From Oxalobacteraceae bacterium AB_14 (GTDB lineage: Bacteria; Pseudomonadota; Gammaproteobacteria; Burkholderiales; Burkholderiaceae_D): DNA of 64,000 nucleotides. Position numbers and translations under genes: made by a program. The notes beneath the pieces are model-generated. The model did no database searches. It was not told where the DNA came from and saw only the letters and a program-made list of their open reading frames with translations. Of this stretch, positions 43,701-51,804 are shown one piece after another. Each line of letters opens with the position of its first letter. Position 1 is the first letter of the stretch. The stretch covers positions 1,059,785 to 1,123,784 of the forward strand of contig KB906725.1 in assembly GCA_000381565.1 (NCBI GenBank), in the 5' to 3' direction.

Positions 43701-44858
43701 TTACAGTGCAGCTTCGAGAATGCGGCGGCTGCGCGCCAGGTCGATGTCGCGGTGTTCGCCCAGGCTGGTCATGCCGTGCGCGGCCAGTTGCGCCAGCACG
43801 GCTTCGACCGCTTCCTGTCCCAGCTGGTAGGCCGACAGCCGGGTCGGGATGCCTAGGCCTTCGAAGAACGCGCGGGTATGGGCGATGGCGGCGTCGATGC
43901 GCTGCTCCTCGCTGCCGTCGCGGATGCCCCACACGCGCTCACCGTATTGCAACAGCTTTGCGTGCTTGGTGGCGCGCTGCACGTCCAGCAGCGACGGCAG
44001 CACCAGCGCCAGGGTGCGCGCGTGGTCGATGTCGTACAGCGCGGTCAGCTCGTGGCCGATCATGTGGGTGGCCCAGTCCTGCGGCACGCCCGCGCCGATC
44101 AGGCCGTTGAGCGCCAGGGTGGCGGTCCACATCAGGTTGGCGCGGGTGGCGTAGTCGTCCGGGGCGGCCAGCGCCTGCGGCGCGATCTCGACCAGCGTCT
44201 GCAGCAAGCCTTCGGCGAAGCGGTCCTGCGCCAGCGCCTGCACCGGGTAGGTCAGGTATTGCTCGACCGTGTGGACGAAGGCGTCGACCAGGCCGTTGGC
44301 CACCTGCTTGCCCGGCAGCGTGAAGGTCTTGGACGGATCGAGCACCGAGAATTGCGGGAACAGCAGCGGGCTGCGGAACGGCAGCTTGGTGTGGCTGGCC
44401 TTGTGGGTGACCACGGCGCCGTTGTTCATTTCCGAGCCGGTGGCCGGCAGGGTCAGCACGGCGCCGAAGGGCAGGGCGCGGCGCACCTTGGCGCCGCCGC
44501 TCTGGGCGATCTCCCACGGCTCGCCGTCGTACAGCGCGGCGGCGGCGACGAACTTGGTGCCGTCGATGACGGAACCGCCGCCGACCGCCAGCAGGAAGTC
44601 GATCTCCTCGCGGCGCACCTGTTCGACCGCGCGCATCAGGGTTTCATAGCTGGGGTTGGGTTCGATGCCGCCGAACTCGCGGCTGACGCGCGCGCCCAGC
44701 GCGCGCCGCACTTCGGCCAGGGTGCCGGTCTTTTCGGCGCTGGCGCCGCCGTACAGGATCAGCACGCGGGCGCTGTCGGGCACCAGCTTGGACAGCCGGG
44801 CGATGGTGTCGGCGCCGAAGACGATCTTGGTCGGGTTGTGGAATTCAAAATTGTTCAT
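43701..44858 (-). CDS. Iron-containing alcohol dehydrogenase, YqhD-like NADPH aldehyde reductase
   Basis: The protein has 385 residues beginning MNNFEFHNPTKIVFGADTIA. The NADP-binding loop is ILYGGASAEKTG, with the downstream AVGGGSVIDGTKFVAAAA. Metal ligands lie in NGLVDAFVHTVEQYLTYP and MIGHELTALYDIDHARTLALVLP. This matches YqhD-type enzymes that reduce toxic aldehydes (acrolein, glyoxal, furfural). It is the first gene of a unit with the DJ-1 family protein. A palindrome at 44874-44888 lies 16 bases upstream of its start and matches a second copy in front of the TetR gene. A TetR-family regulator is encoded just upstream on the same strand. Confidence 0.9.
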   Translation of the reverse strand: MNNFEFHNPTKIVFGADTIARLSKLVPDSARVLILYGGASAEKTGTLAEVRRALGARVSREFGGIEPNPSYETLMRAVEQVRREEIDFLLAVGGGSVIDGTKFVAAAALYDGEPWEIAQSGGAKVRRALPFGAVLTLPATGSEMNNGAVVTHKASHTKLPFRSPLLFPQFSVLDPSKTFTLPGKQVANGLVDAFVHTVEQYLTYPVQALAQDRFAEGLLQTLVEIAPQALAAPDDYATRANLMWTATLALNGLIGAGVPQDWATHMIGHELTALYDIDHARTLALVLPSLLDVQRATKHAKLLQYGERVWGIRDGSEEQRIDAAIAHTRAFFEGLGIPTRLSAYQLGQEAVEAVLAQLAAHGMTSLGEHRDIDLARSRRILEAAL

Positions 44859-44873
44859 GCTAGCTCCTGTTAT

Positions 44874-44888
44874 TAGACTGGTCGTCTA
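44874..44888. promoter_or_regulatory. Putative TetR operator before the alcohol dehydrogenase gene
   Basis: TAGACTGGTCGTCTA has 5-bp inverted arms (TAGAC / GTCTA). It matches the site at 45536-45550 in 13 of 15 positions and lies 16 bases before the start codon, where bound repressor would block initiation. Confidence 0.75.
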
Positions 44889-44910
44889 GTGATGCGCTAA
44901 AAAAACGGGG

Positions 44911-45513
44911 TCACCCATGGCTGTCGGTTGGCAGGCCCAGCATGGCCAGCGTGGTCTGCCAGGCGGCGTGCAGGGCGCTGGGCTCGCGCCGCAGCTTGGT
45001 CAGCAGCGCCGCGCCCAGCCACAGCTGGTACAGGGACAGCGCGGTGAGCCTGGCGTCGGCGACCTGGCGCAGCGAACCGTCGGCCTGCGCCTGTTCGATG
45101 CACACCGCCAGGCGGGCGACGATGCGGTTGGTGCCCTCCAGCAGCGTGACGCGCATGGCTTCCGACATGTCCGCCACCTCGCCGCTGAGCTTGACCACCA
45201 GGCAGCGGCAGTCGCAACTGTCCGCGTCGAGGTCGTCCCAGCTGGCCCAATAGTCCATCAGCGAGCGCGCGGCGCTTTGGCCGGGCTGGCTCAGCACGGT
45301 TTCCATCTGCGCCAGGTATTGCCCGATATAGTCGTCCAGCAGCGCCTCGCCGAACAGTTCCTTGGACTTGAAGTAGTGGTAGAAGGAGCCCTTGGGCACG
45401 CCCGCCGCCGTCAGGATCTCGTTCAAGCCCACGCCGGCAAAGCCTTTGCCGGTGATGATGGTCTTGCCCGTGTCCAGGATGTGCTGGCGGACGTTGTTGT
45501 GTTCTGTGGTCAT
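44911..45513 (-). CDS. TetR family regulator, NemR-like, with Cys cluster
   Basis: The protein has 200 residues from ATG 45513. The helix-turn-helix is NEILTAAGVPKGSFYHYFKSKELFGEALLDDYI (about 29-60). The ligand domain contains DADSCDCRCLVVKLSGEVADMSE, three Cys within five residues, which suggests sensing of electrophiles by thiol modification as in NemR; that is inference. It would repress the adjacent aldehyde reductase/DJ-1 unit and itself, because nearly identical palindromes stand before both genes. Confidence 0.88.
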   Translation of the reverse strand: MTTEHNNVRQHILDTGKTIITGKGFAGVGLNEILTAAGVPKGSFYHYFKSKELFGEALLDDYIGQYLAQMETVLSQPGQSAARSLMDYWASWDDLDADSCDCRCLVVKLSGEVADMSEAMRVTLLEGTNRIVARLAVCIEQAQADGSLRQVADARLTALSLYQLWLGAALLTKLRREPSALHAAWQTTLAMLGLPTDSHG

Positions 45514-45534
45514 GGTGGACGCATCATAACACAA

Positions 45535-46089
45535 TTAGACCAGTCGTCTAGTCCTGCGGGCCAGCGCGCCGACCAGGCCCAGGCCGGCCAGCAGCATGGC
45601 GTAGGCGTCCGCTTCCGGCACGGCGCGCACCACCAGCTGCTCGCTATACCCGGTGGCGCCCGGCGCGCCGGCCCAGGGGCCGAACGGCTGGCCCTGGCCG
45701 TCCTGCCAGTCGCAGTTGCTGTAGCTGTTGCTGAAGTAGGGCGCGGCGCAGGCGGCGGCGCCGGCCAGCTGGCCGTTGATCGCGGAAAAGTAGGCGCCGC
45801 TCATCGGGTCGGTGCCGCCCAGCGGCACGTTGGCGCCGGCGAACAGGAAATCGCTGGCCAGCGGGGCGTCGGCCAGTTCGGCGGCGGTCGGCAGGCGCCA
45901 GCCGAACTGCGACTGGTAGGACAGGTCCAGCCCGCTCGAAGCGGGCAGCGGCGAGGCCCATGCCCAGTCCAGGTGGTGGCGGGTGATGTAGGCGTTGCTG
46001 GCGAGCGGCGCGTCGACCTGGGCCGCCACGGCGGCGCCGACGATGGCGCACAAGGCGATGGCGATGGTCAGGCGTTTGACGAAAATCAT
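45535..46089 (-). CDS. PEP-CTERM sorting-domain protein, exported
   Basis: The protein has 184 residues with a signal peptide (MIFVKRLTIAIALCAIVGAAVAAQ) and GAGGAAG before the ATG. The C-terminus has the exosortase tripartite signal: VPEAD (in the place of PEP), a membrane stretch (AYAMLLAGLGLVGAL) and a basic end (ARRTRRLV). The mature part (HHLDWAWASPLPASSG, FGWRLPTAAELADA, YFSAINGQLAGAAACAAPYFSNSYSNCDW) looks like a small lectin-like or adhesive domain; no enzyme motif is present. Its last codons overlap the second TetR operator (45536-45550). It has 21 bases to the TetR start, but the operator and its own stop suggest separate control. Confidence 0.82.
   Translation of the reverse strand: MIFVKRLTIAIALCAIVGAAVAAQVDAPLASNAYITRHHLDWAWASPLPASSGLDLSYQSQFGWRLPTAAELADAPLASDFLFAGANVPLGGTDPMSGAYFSAINGQLAGAAACAAPYFSNSYSNCDWQDGQGQPFGPWAGAPGATGYSEQLVVRAVPEADAYAMLLAGLGLVGALARRTRRLV
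45536..45550. promoter_or_regulatory. Putative TetR operator, autoregulatory
   Basis: TAGACCAGTCGTCTA, 23 bases upstream of the TetR ATG, nearly repeats the site at 44874-44888. It overlaps the stop codon of the PEP-CTERM gene. Confidence 0.75.
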
Positions 46090-46217
46090 GGCTTCCTCGA
46101 TTCAATGGGCGGCATAGGGAGAAAAATGTTACATCGACAACTGCCGAAAAACAATTAGAATAATTGAATTAAAATTAAGTTTATGCCACCGCAGCAGGAA
46201 TCTACACAGGAATCGCC

Positions 46218-47312
46218 ATGCCGCCGTCCGCCGCCATGCCCAGTCTAGCCAAACCGCACGCCTGGCTGCCGCCTTTTGCCGCGGCGGCGCTGGCGTGGAA
46301 CCTGCTCGCGCTGTCCGGCGCGCTGGCCAGCTATGGCGACGCCCAGCAGCATGGCACGGTACACGCCACGTTCGCGCTGACGCTGCTGCGTTTTGTGGCG
46401 CAGCACTTGCCGCTCATGGCGCTCAGCCTGGCGCTGGCGGCCGGCTTTTATCGCGCGCAGCGGCGCGCGCCGCAGTTGGCGCGGCTGCTGCCGGCTTATT
46501 TCGGCGTGCTGGCGCTGGGCGTGCCCTTGCTGTGCATCTGGCAGAGCGCGGTCAACGGCGTTTTCAGCGGCAAAGGGCTGGCCTCGCCGCTGGCCTTGCT
46601 CCAGCAGCAGGGCGCGCTCAGCTGGTGGTTCCAGGCCTTGCTGCTGACGCTGGCGTTCTGCGCCCACCTGGCCTATGGCGCCTGGCGCCACGCGCATGCG
46701 CAGGCGCTGGCCTGGCAGCTGGCGCAACAAGCGAACCTGGCGCTGCGGCTGCGCTTGTTGCAGGGCCAGCTGGAACCGTATTTGCTGTCGGGCGCGCTGG
46801 CCGGCATCGCCCGGCTGAACCGCCACGGCTTGCGCGAGCCGGCCACGCGGGCGCTGGCGCGCCTGAGCGACCTGCTGCGCTATGCGCTGCGCGCCAGCCG
46901 CTCGGACTGGCAAAGCGTGGCAGACGAGCTGTGCTTCCTGCGCGACTATCTCGACCTGCAGCGCATCTGCCGCGACGCCGGCCTGGACGTCGCATGGCAG
47001 CTGGAAGCGATCGACTGGAGCGGCTACCGCTGCCCGCCGCTGCTGCTGTTGCCGCTGCTGGAGCAGGCGCTGGAGGCGGCGCCGCCGCGGCTGACGGTGC
47101 GCATCGTCCTCCAGCCAACCGACGCGGGCGGCCTGGTGCTGGTCGAGCTCAGCTATCCGCACGGGGGCCGCGCGGGCGGGGGCGCGGCGCTGGCCACGCT
47201 GGAGGCGCGGCTGGCCTTGCAGTACGGCGGCGCCGCCACGCTGGCGCTGCAGGCCGACGGCGAGCTGACCCATCTCCGCCTGGCTTATCCGGTGGCGCGC
47301 CATGATGATTGA
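46218..47312 (+). CDS. LytS-type histidine kinase homologue without the phospho-acceptor His (pseudokinase)
   Basis: The protein has 364 residues with AGGAA 6 bases before the ATG. Four hydrophobic segments (about 16-170) precede a kinase-like region (LRLRLLQGQLEPYLLSGALAGIARLNRHG). In the His_kinase family this region reads QLxPHFLFNALN; here Tyr188 replaces His and SGAL replaces FNAL. The N box is LEQALEAAP instead of LENAVxHG, and the glycine-rich G box GLGL is absent. Both phosphorylation and ATP binding therefore look lost. It overlaps the start of a normal kinase gene by 11 bases, so it probably works as a sensor or partner of that kinase. Confidence 0.83.
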   Translation: MPPSAAMPSLAKPHAWLPPFAAAALAWNLLALSGALASYGDAQQHGTVHATFALTLLRFVAQHLPLMALSLALAAGFYRAQRRAPQLARLLPAYFGVLALGVPLLCIWQSAVNGVFSGKGLASPLALLQQQGALSWWFQALLLTLAFCAHLAYGAWRHAHAQALAWQLAQQANLALRLRLLQGQLEPYLLSGALAGIARLNRHGLREPATRALARLSDLLRYALRASRSDWQSVADELCFLRDYLDLQRICRDAGLDVAWQLEAIDWSGYRCPPLLLLPLLEQALEAAPPRLTVRIVLQPTDAGGLVLVELSYPHGGRAGGGAALATLEARLALQYGGAATLALQADGELTHLRLAYPVARHDD

Positions 47313-48453
47313 CACCATCGCCCTGCCGCAAGCCGCGCCGGCATCCGCGTGGCCGGCGCCGCGTGCGCTGCGCGGATGGCGGCCGTGCCTGGCGATCCTG
47401 CTGGGCTGGCAGCTGCTGGCGCTGCTCGAAGCGCTGGCCAGGGCCATCGACGCCAGCCACGCCGGGCGCGCGCTGGCGCTGCCGGCCTTGCTGGCTACGC
47501 TGATGCTGCAATACCTGCCGCTGGTGTGCAACAGCTGGCTGCTGGCGCTGGTGTTCCGCCGCTGGCCGCAGCGGCTGGCGCGGCGCTCGGCCTTGCTGCT
47601 GGCGCTAATGCTGTCGATGGCGGTGTTCCTGCCACTGCTGACCGGCATCGATATCCTGGTGGTGCTGCTGCGCGACGGCCGCCCGCTGGCCGACTTCCCC
47701 GCCATGCTGGACCAGGTCGGCCGCATGAGCTGGTGGTACAACCTGTTCGTGGTGGGCCTGGCCTTCCTGGCGCAGGCCGGCTACAGCGCCTGGCGGCGCG
47801 GCCGGCAGCAGGAACTGTCGGCGCAGCGGGCGCAGACGGAACACCTGCAACTGCGCCTGGGCCTGCTGCAAGGCCAGCTCAAGCCGCACTTCCTGTTCAA
47901 CGCGCTCAACAGCATCAGCGCGCTGGTGCGCACCGCCGACGCGGCGCTGGCCGACCAGGCGCTGGGCCATCTGGAGCAACTGCTGAACTATGCGCTGGCG
48001 GTGGGCCAGGGCAAGCCGGCCAGCGTCGCCGACGAGCTGCATTTCCTGCGCGGCTACCTGGCGCTGCAGAGCCTGCGCTATGGCGACCGCATGCAGCTGG
48101 ACTGGGCGATCGAGCCGCGCGACTGGAGCCGCCATGCCTGTCCGCCGCTGCTGTTCCAGCCGCTGCTCGAGAACGCCGTGCATCACGGCGTCGAGGCGCA
48201 CCAGCAGCCTTGCCGCATCCACATCGGGCTCGAACATGCCGCCGGCATGCTGCGCCTGCGTATCGCCAATCCGGTGCCGGCCGCCTCGCGCGCCGGCACC
48301 GGCCTGGGTTTGAGCATGACGCGTGAACGCCTGGACATCCTGTACGGGCCGCGCGCTGAACTGAACATAGACGCCGATGAACACCACTATGCTATCGAAC
48401 TACGCTTCCCCGTCGACGGCCCGGCCCAGGACGGTCCTGATCGTCGACGATGA
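47302..48453 (+). CDS. LytS/AlgZ-type sensor histidine kinase
   Basis: The protein has 383 residues. Four membrane helices (about 25-165) precede the coiled region QRAQTEHLQLRLGLLQGQLKPHFLFNALNSISALVRT with His196 as expected phospho-acceptor. The ATP-binding lobe has an N box (LLENAVHHGVEAH) and G box (AGTGLGLSMTRERLDILYG). It is the intact partner of the preceding degenerate homologue, which shares the same overall plan and many residues, so the pair seems to come from a tandem duplication. It overlaps the following LytTR regulator gene by 77 bases, implying coupled translation. Confidence 0.9.
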   Translation: MMIDTIALPQAAPASAWPAPRALRGWRPCLAILLGWQLLALLEALARAIDASHAGRALALPALLATLMLQYLPLVCNSWLLALVFRRWPQRLARRSALLLALMLSMAVFLPLLTGIDILVVLLRDGRPLADFPAMLDQVGRMSWWYNLFVVGLAFLAQAGYSAWRRGRQQELSAQRAQTEHLQLRLGLLQGQLKPHFLFNALNSISALVRTADAALADQALGHLEQLLNYALAVGQGKPASVADELHFLRGYLALQSLRYGDRMQLDWAIEPRDWSRHACPPLLFQPLLENAVHHGVEAHQQPCRIHIGLEHAAGMLRLRIANPVPAASRAGTGLGLSMTRERLDILYGPRAELNIDADEHHYAIELRFPVDGPAQDGPDRRR

Positions 48454-49198
48454 ACTGCCGGCCATCGCCAACCTGGAATGGCTGCTGGGCCGGCATCCGC
48501 AATGGCGGGTGCTGGAATCGTGCCGTTCCAGCGAGCAGGCCAGGGCGCGCTTGCAGAGCGCGCCGGTCGACCTGATCCTGCTCGACATCCAGATGCCGGG
48601 CCAGTCCGGCCTGGAGTTCGCGCGCGAGCTGTGCCAGCGTCCGGGCGCGCCGCTGATCGTGTTCGTCACCGCCTACGACGAGCATGCGCTGAGCGCCTTC
48701 GACATCTTCGCGCTGGACTATATGCTCAAGCCCTTCGACGACGAACGCTTCGACCTGATGCTGCGGCGCGCGGCGCTGATGCTGGAGCTGAACCAGCAGG
48801 CGGCGATGAACGGCGCGGTGCACGCCTACCTGCGCGACCGCGCGGCCGGCGAGGCCGGATACAGCGCGCCGCCCTTGCAGCAGGTGGTGGTGCGCACCGC
48901 CGCCGGCCTGGAGCGCATTGCCCTGGACGATGTGCTGTGGCTGGGCGCGGCCGGCAATTATGTCGAGCTGCATCTGGCCGGGCGGGTGGTCCTGCACCGC
49001 AGCACCATCACCGCCATCGTCGAACGCCTGCCGGAAGAGCAGTGGGTGCGGGTGCACCGGACCGCCGTGGTGCGGCGCAGCGCCATCGCCGGCCTGCGCA
49101 GCGACAGCGACGGCTATTACGCGGTGCGCCTGGCGCAGGGCGATACGGTGCGGGTCAGCGCGCGTTACCTCAAGCAGGTGCAAGCCATGTTCGCCTGA
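48377..49198 (+). CDS. LytTR family response regulator
   Basis: The protein has 273 residues from ATG 48377; ATG 48389 is an alternative. The receiver domain shows TVLIVDDELPAIANLEWLL, the phospho-acceptor Asp in DLILLDIQMPGQSGLEF, the switch Thr in VFVTAYDEHAL and Lys in DYMLKPFDDERF. The LytTR DNA-binding domain follows (about 170-270, LERIALDDVLWLGAAGNYVELHL, RVHRTAVVRRSAI). It is the natural output partner of the kinase at 47302. Targets are not known, and no clear LytTR box was seen by eye near this operon. Confidence 0.93.
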   Translation: MNTTMLSNYASPSTARPRTVLIVDDELPAIANLEWLLGRHPQWRVLESCRSSEQARARLQSAPVDLILLDIQMPGQSGLEFARELCQRPGAPLIVFVTAYDEHALSAFDIFALDYMLKPFDDERFDLMLRRAALMLELNQQAAMNGAVHAYLRDRAAGEAGYSAPPLQQVVVRTAAGLERIALDDVLWLGAAGNYVELHLAGRVVLHRSTITAIVERLPEEQWVRVHRTAVVRRSAIAGLRSDSDGYYAVRLAQGDTVRVSARYLKQVQAMFA

Positions 49199-49310
49199 AT
49201 GCCCGGTTCGTCCCGGAACTGGCGCGATTGGTCACATTGTCGTGGCCGACAGGCTTATCTCCGTGGCAAGCTAGCTTCACCTTATGGCTTACCTCGGGAG
49301 GAACACCAGA

Positions 49311-50258
49311 ATGAACAAGATCGGTAGCAAACTGCTGGCGCGAATGGCGGCGATGATGTTCGCCTGCGCCGCGCTGGGTGCGGGCGCGCAAGCGCAGTCG
49401 CTGGACTCGGACAAGTCGCTCGAACAGAGCGTCAAGATCGTGCGCGTCCATGATCTCGATTTCCCCGTACTCGACGTCGGCAAAGGGCCTGTCGTCTTGC
49501 TATTGCATGGCTTTCCCGATTCGCACCGCGTGTGGCGCCATCAGGTGGCGCCCTTGGTGCGCGCCGGCTACCGCGTGGTGGCACCGGACCTGCGCGGCTT
49601 CGGCGACGCGCCGATCCTGCCGGCCGTGTCCGACTACACCATCGGCAAGGTGCTGGGCGACGTGACCGGCCTGCTCGATGCGCTCGACATCAAGCAGGCG
49701 CGCGTGGTCGGCCACGACTGGGGCGCGGTGGTGGCCTGGTACCTGGCGGCGTTCTTCCCGGACCGGGTGGAGCGGCTGATGGTGATGTCGGTGGGCGCGC
49801 CGTGGAACCCGGCGTTCAACAGCATCGAGCAGCGTGAAAAATCCTGGTACTCGCTGTACTTCCAGTTTGAAGGCGTGGCGGAAGCGCGCTTCCGGCAGAA
49901 CGACTATGCCTTCTTCCACGCCCTGAGCCGCGACGAAGGCGACGTCGACGCGGCCATCGCCCACTTCAAGCTGCCGGGGACCTTGACCGCCGGGCTCAAC
50001 TGGTACCGCGCCAATTCGAAGCCGTCGATGCCGCCGCCGGACGGCACGCCGGCGCCGGCTACGCCCAAGGTGCATTGCGATGTGGTGGGCGTCTGGAGCG
50101 AGCGCGACCACTACCTGACCGAGGAGCAGATGCAAGCCTCGGCCGACGAAGTCACCGGCAAGTGGCGCTACCACAGGGTGGACGGGGCCGGCCACTGGAT
50201 GATGCTGGAACATCCGCGCCGGGTCAGCGAACTGATACGCGATTTCCTCGAGCGTTAG
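49311..50258 (+). CDS. Exported epoxide hydrolase-like alpha/beta hydrolase
   Basis: The protein has 315 residues with a signal peptide (NKIGSKLLARMAAMMFACAALGAGAQAQS) and a good GGGAGGA ribosome site 8 bases upstream. HGFPDSHRVWRHQ (oxyanion region), GHDWGAVVAWYLA (Asp nucleophile, as in epoxide hydrolases and haloalkane dehalogenases) and GAGHWMMLEHP (catalytic His) are intact. The acid, in VVGVWSERDHYL, is plausible. The nucleophile Asp favours an epoxide hydrolase rather than an esterase. Substrate unknown. Confidence 0.86.
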   Translation: MNKIGSKLLARMAAMMFACAALGAGAQAQSLDSDKSLEQSVKIVRVHDLDFPVLDVGKGPVVLLLHGFPDSHRVWRHQVAPLVRAGYRVVAPDLRGFGDAPILPAVSDYTIGKVLGDVTGLLDALDIKQARVVGHDWGAVVAWYLAAFFPDRVERLMVMSVGAPWNPAFNSIEQREKSWYSLYFQFEGVAEARFRQNDYAFFHALSRDEGDVDAAIAHFKLPGTLTAGLNWYRANSKPSMPPPDGTPAPATPKVHCDVVGVWSERDHYLTEEQMQASADEVTGKWRYHRVDGAGHWMMLEHPRRVSELIRDFLER

Positions 50259-50317
50259 GGCGCCGCCCACGGCAGGCCGGTAGAAAATTAAGTTGTGGAA
50301 TGGGGTATGCTGGCGAC

Positions 50318-51142
50318 ATGCCGCATTCGAACGCCAAGCCCGGTCCCCATTTCTGGCGGGACGCCAAGCTGCCCCACATCGAGGCGCGGGCGGTGGGCGA
50401 TGGGCGCAAGCTGGGCTACGCCAGGCACTCGCACGAGACCTTTTCGATCGGCGTGATCCGGCACGGCCACACCAACTACCTCAACCAGGCGTCGCGCCAG
50501 CGGGTGGGGCCGGGCGCCGTCGTGCTGATGAATCCTGGTGACGTCCATGCCTGCAACCCGGTGGGCGATGAAACCTGGTCGTATCGCATGCTGTATGTCG
50601 ACCGCGGCTGGCTGGCCGGCTTGCAGCGGGAATGGGGCTTCAGCGCCAATGCCGACTTCCGCCCCTACGCGGCGACCATGAGCACGGCGCCGGCGCTGTA
50701 CGCGGGCTTCAACCATTTCTACGCGGTGTTGACCGCCGGCGGCTCCGACCACCTGCTGCGGCAGTGCGCAGCCGTGCGCTTCTTCGAGCAGGTCCAGTCC
50801 GGCCTCGATCCGGCCGCCATCGTCGAACGCGAAGCGAACCGCAAGCTCGAACGCGCGGCCGACTACATCAACGACAATTGTGCGGCGGCGCTGAAGCTGG
50901 AGGATATCTGCGCCGCCGCCGGACTCTCGCCCTCGTACCTGATCCGTGCCTTCAGGAAGCGCTACGGCATGACCCCGCACGCCTACCTGCTGAACCGCCG
51001 CATCCAGCTGGCGCGCGGCTTGCTCAAGCAGGGCAGGGCGATTGCCGAGGTCGCGCTGGAGACGGGTTTTGTAGACCAGGCGCATTTCCAGCGCATCTTC
51101 AAGCAGCTGCTGGCGGCGACGCCGGGACAGTACCTGCGTTGA
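50318..51142 (+). CDS. AraC family regulator with cupin sensor domain
   Basis: The protein has 274 residues from ATG 50318 (ATG 50300 would add 6). An N-terminal AraC-type arm (IEARAVGDGRKLGYARHSHETFSIGVI) is followed by a double helix-turn-helix (LERAADYINDNCAAALKLEDICAAAGLSPSYLIRAFRKRYGMTPHAYLL, then EVALETGFVDQAHFQRIFKQLLAATPGQYLR). Its 3' end overlaps the 3' end of the convergent LysE gene by 44 bases. AraC/LysE pairs are common and the regulator often controls the exporter, but the arrangement here is tail to tail, so any such control is indirect. Confidence 0.9.
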   Translation: MPHSNAKPGPHFWRDAKLPHIEARAVGDGRKLGYARHSHETFSIGVIRHGHTNYLNQASRQRVGPGAVVLMNPGDVHACNPVGDETWSYRMLYVDRGWLAGLQREWGFSANADFRPYAATMSTAPALYAGFNHFYAVLTAGGSDHLLRQCAAVRFFEQVQSGLDPAAIVEREANRKLERAADYINDNCAAALKLEDICAAAGLSPSYLIRAFRKRYGMTPHAYLLNRRIQLARGLLKQGRAIAEVALETGFVDQAHFQRIFKQLLAATPGQYLR

Positions 51143-51722
51143 GCAGCAGGTAGGCGGCGCTGGCCGCCAGTAGCAGCGCCATCGCGCGGTTAAACCAGCG
51201 CATGGCGGCGGGATCGCTCAGGCGCCGGCGCAGGAAGGTGCCGGCATAGGCCCAGCAGGCGATCGACAGATAGCAGATCACGAAATACAGCGCCGCGAAC
51301 TGCCACACCAGCACGGCATCGCCGTCGGCGGCGAACGCGCCCATGCCCGCCACCGACGCCATCCAGGCCTTGGGATTGAGCCACTGCATGGCCGCGCCGG
51401 CCGCCAGCGACGGCCCCCTGGCGCCGTCGGCCGGCGCCAGCGCGCCGTCGTCGCACGCCAGCTTCCACGCCATGAACAGCAGGAAGGCCACGCCGGCCAG
51501 CTGGATCGCCCGCGTCAGGGCCGGCAGTTGGATCAGCAATTCATGCAGGCCCAGGCCGGTCAGCAGCAGCAAGGCGGTGAAGCCGACGGTGGCGCCGGTG
51601 ACGTGGCGCATGCTGGCGCGCAAGCCATGCTGGGCGCCGCTGCTGAGGGCGACGATGTTGACCGGGCCGGGGGTGATCGACGAGGCCAGGGCGAAGGCCG
51701 CCATGGAAATCAGGATGCTCAT
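51099..51722 (-). CDS. LysE/RhtB family amino-acid exporter
   Basis: The protein has 207 residues from ATG 51722. Six hydrophobic stretches fit the LysE fold, with SSITPGPVNIVALSSGAQHGLRASMRHVTGATVGFTALLLLTG at the start and QWLNPKAWMASVAGM in the middle, both typical of the family. It should export an amino acid or analogue from the cytoplasm. It overlaps the AraC gene tail by 44 bases. Confidence 0.9.
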   Translation of the reverse strand: MSILISMAAFALASSITPGPVNIVALSSGAQHGLRASMRHVTGATVGFTALLLLTGLGLHELLIQLPALTRAIQLAGVAFLLFMAWKLACDDGALAPADGARGPSLAAGAAMQWLNPKAWMASVAGMGAFAADGDAVLVWQFAALYFVICYLSIACWAYAGTFLRRRLSDPAAMRWFNRAMALLLAASAAYLLLNAGTVPASPPAAA

Positions 51723-51804
51723 AGTTGCGTATCTCCGGTAAGAGTGAATCATGCCGGAGCGACGATACGCGGCGCGCGCAGCGCCGTATTGTAGAAAACA
51801 ACCC

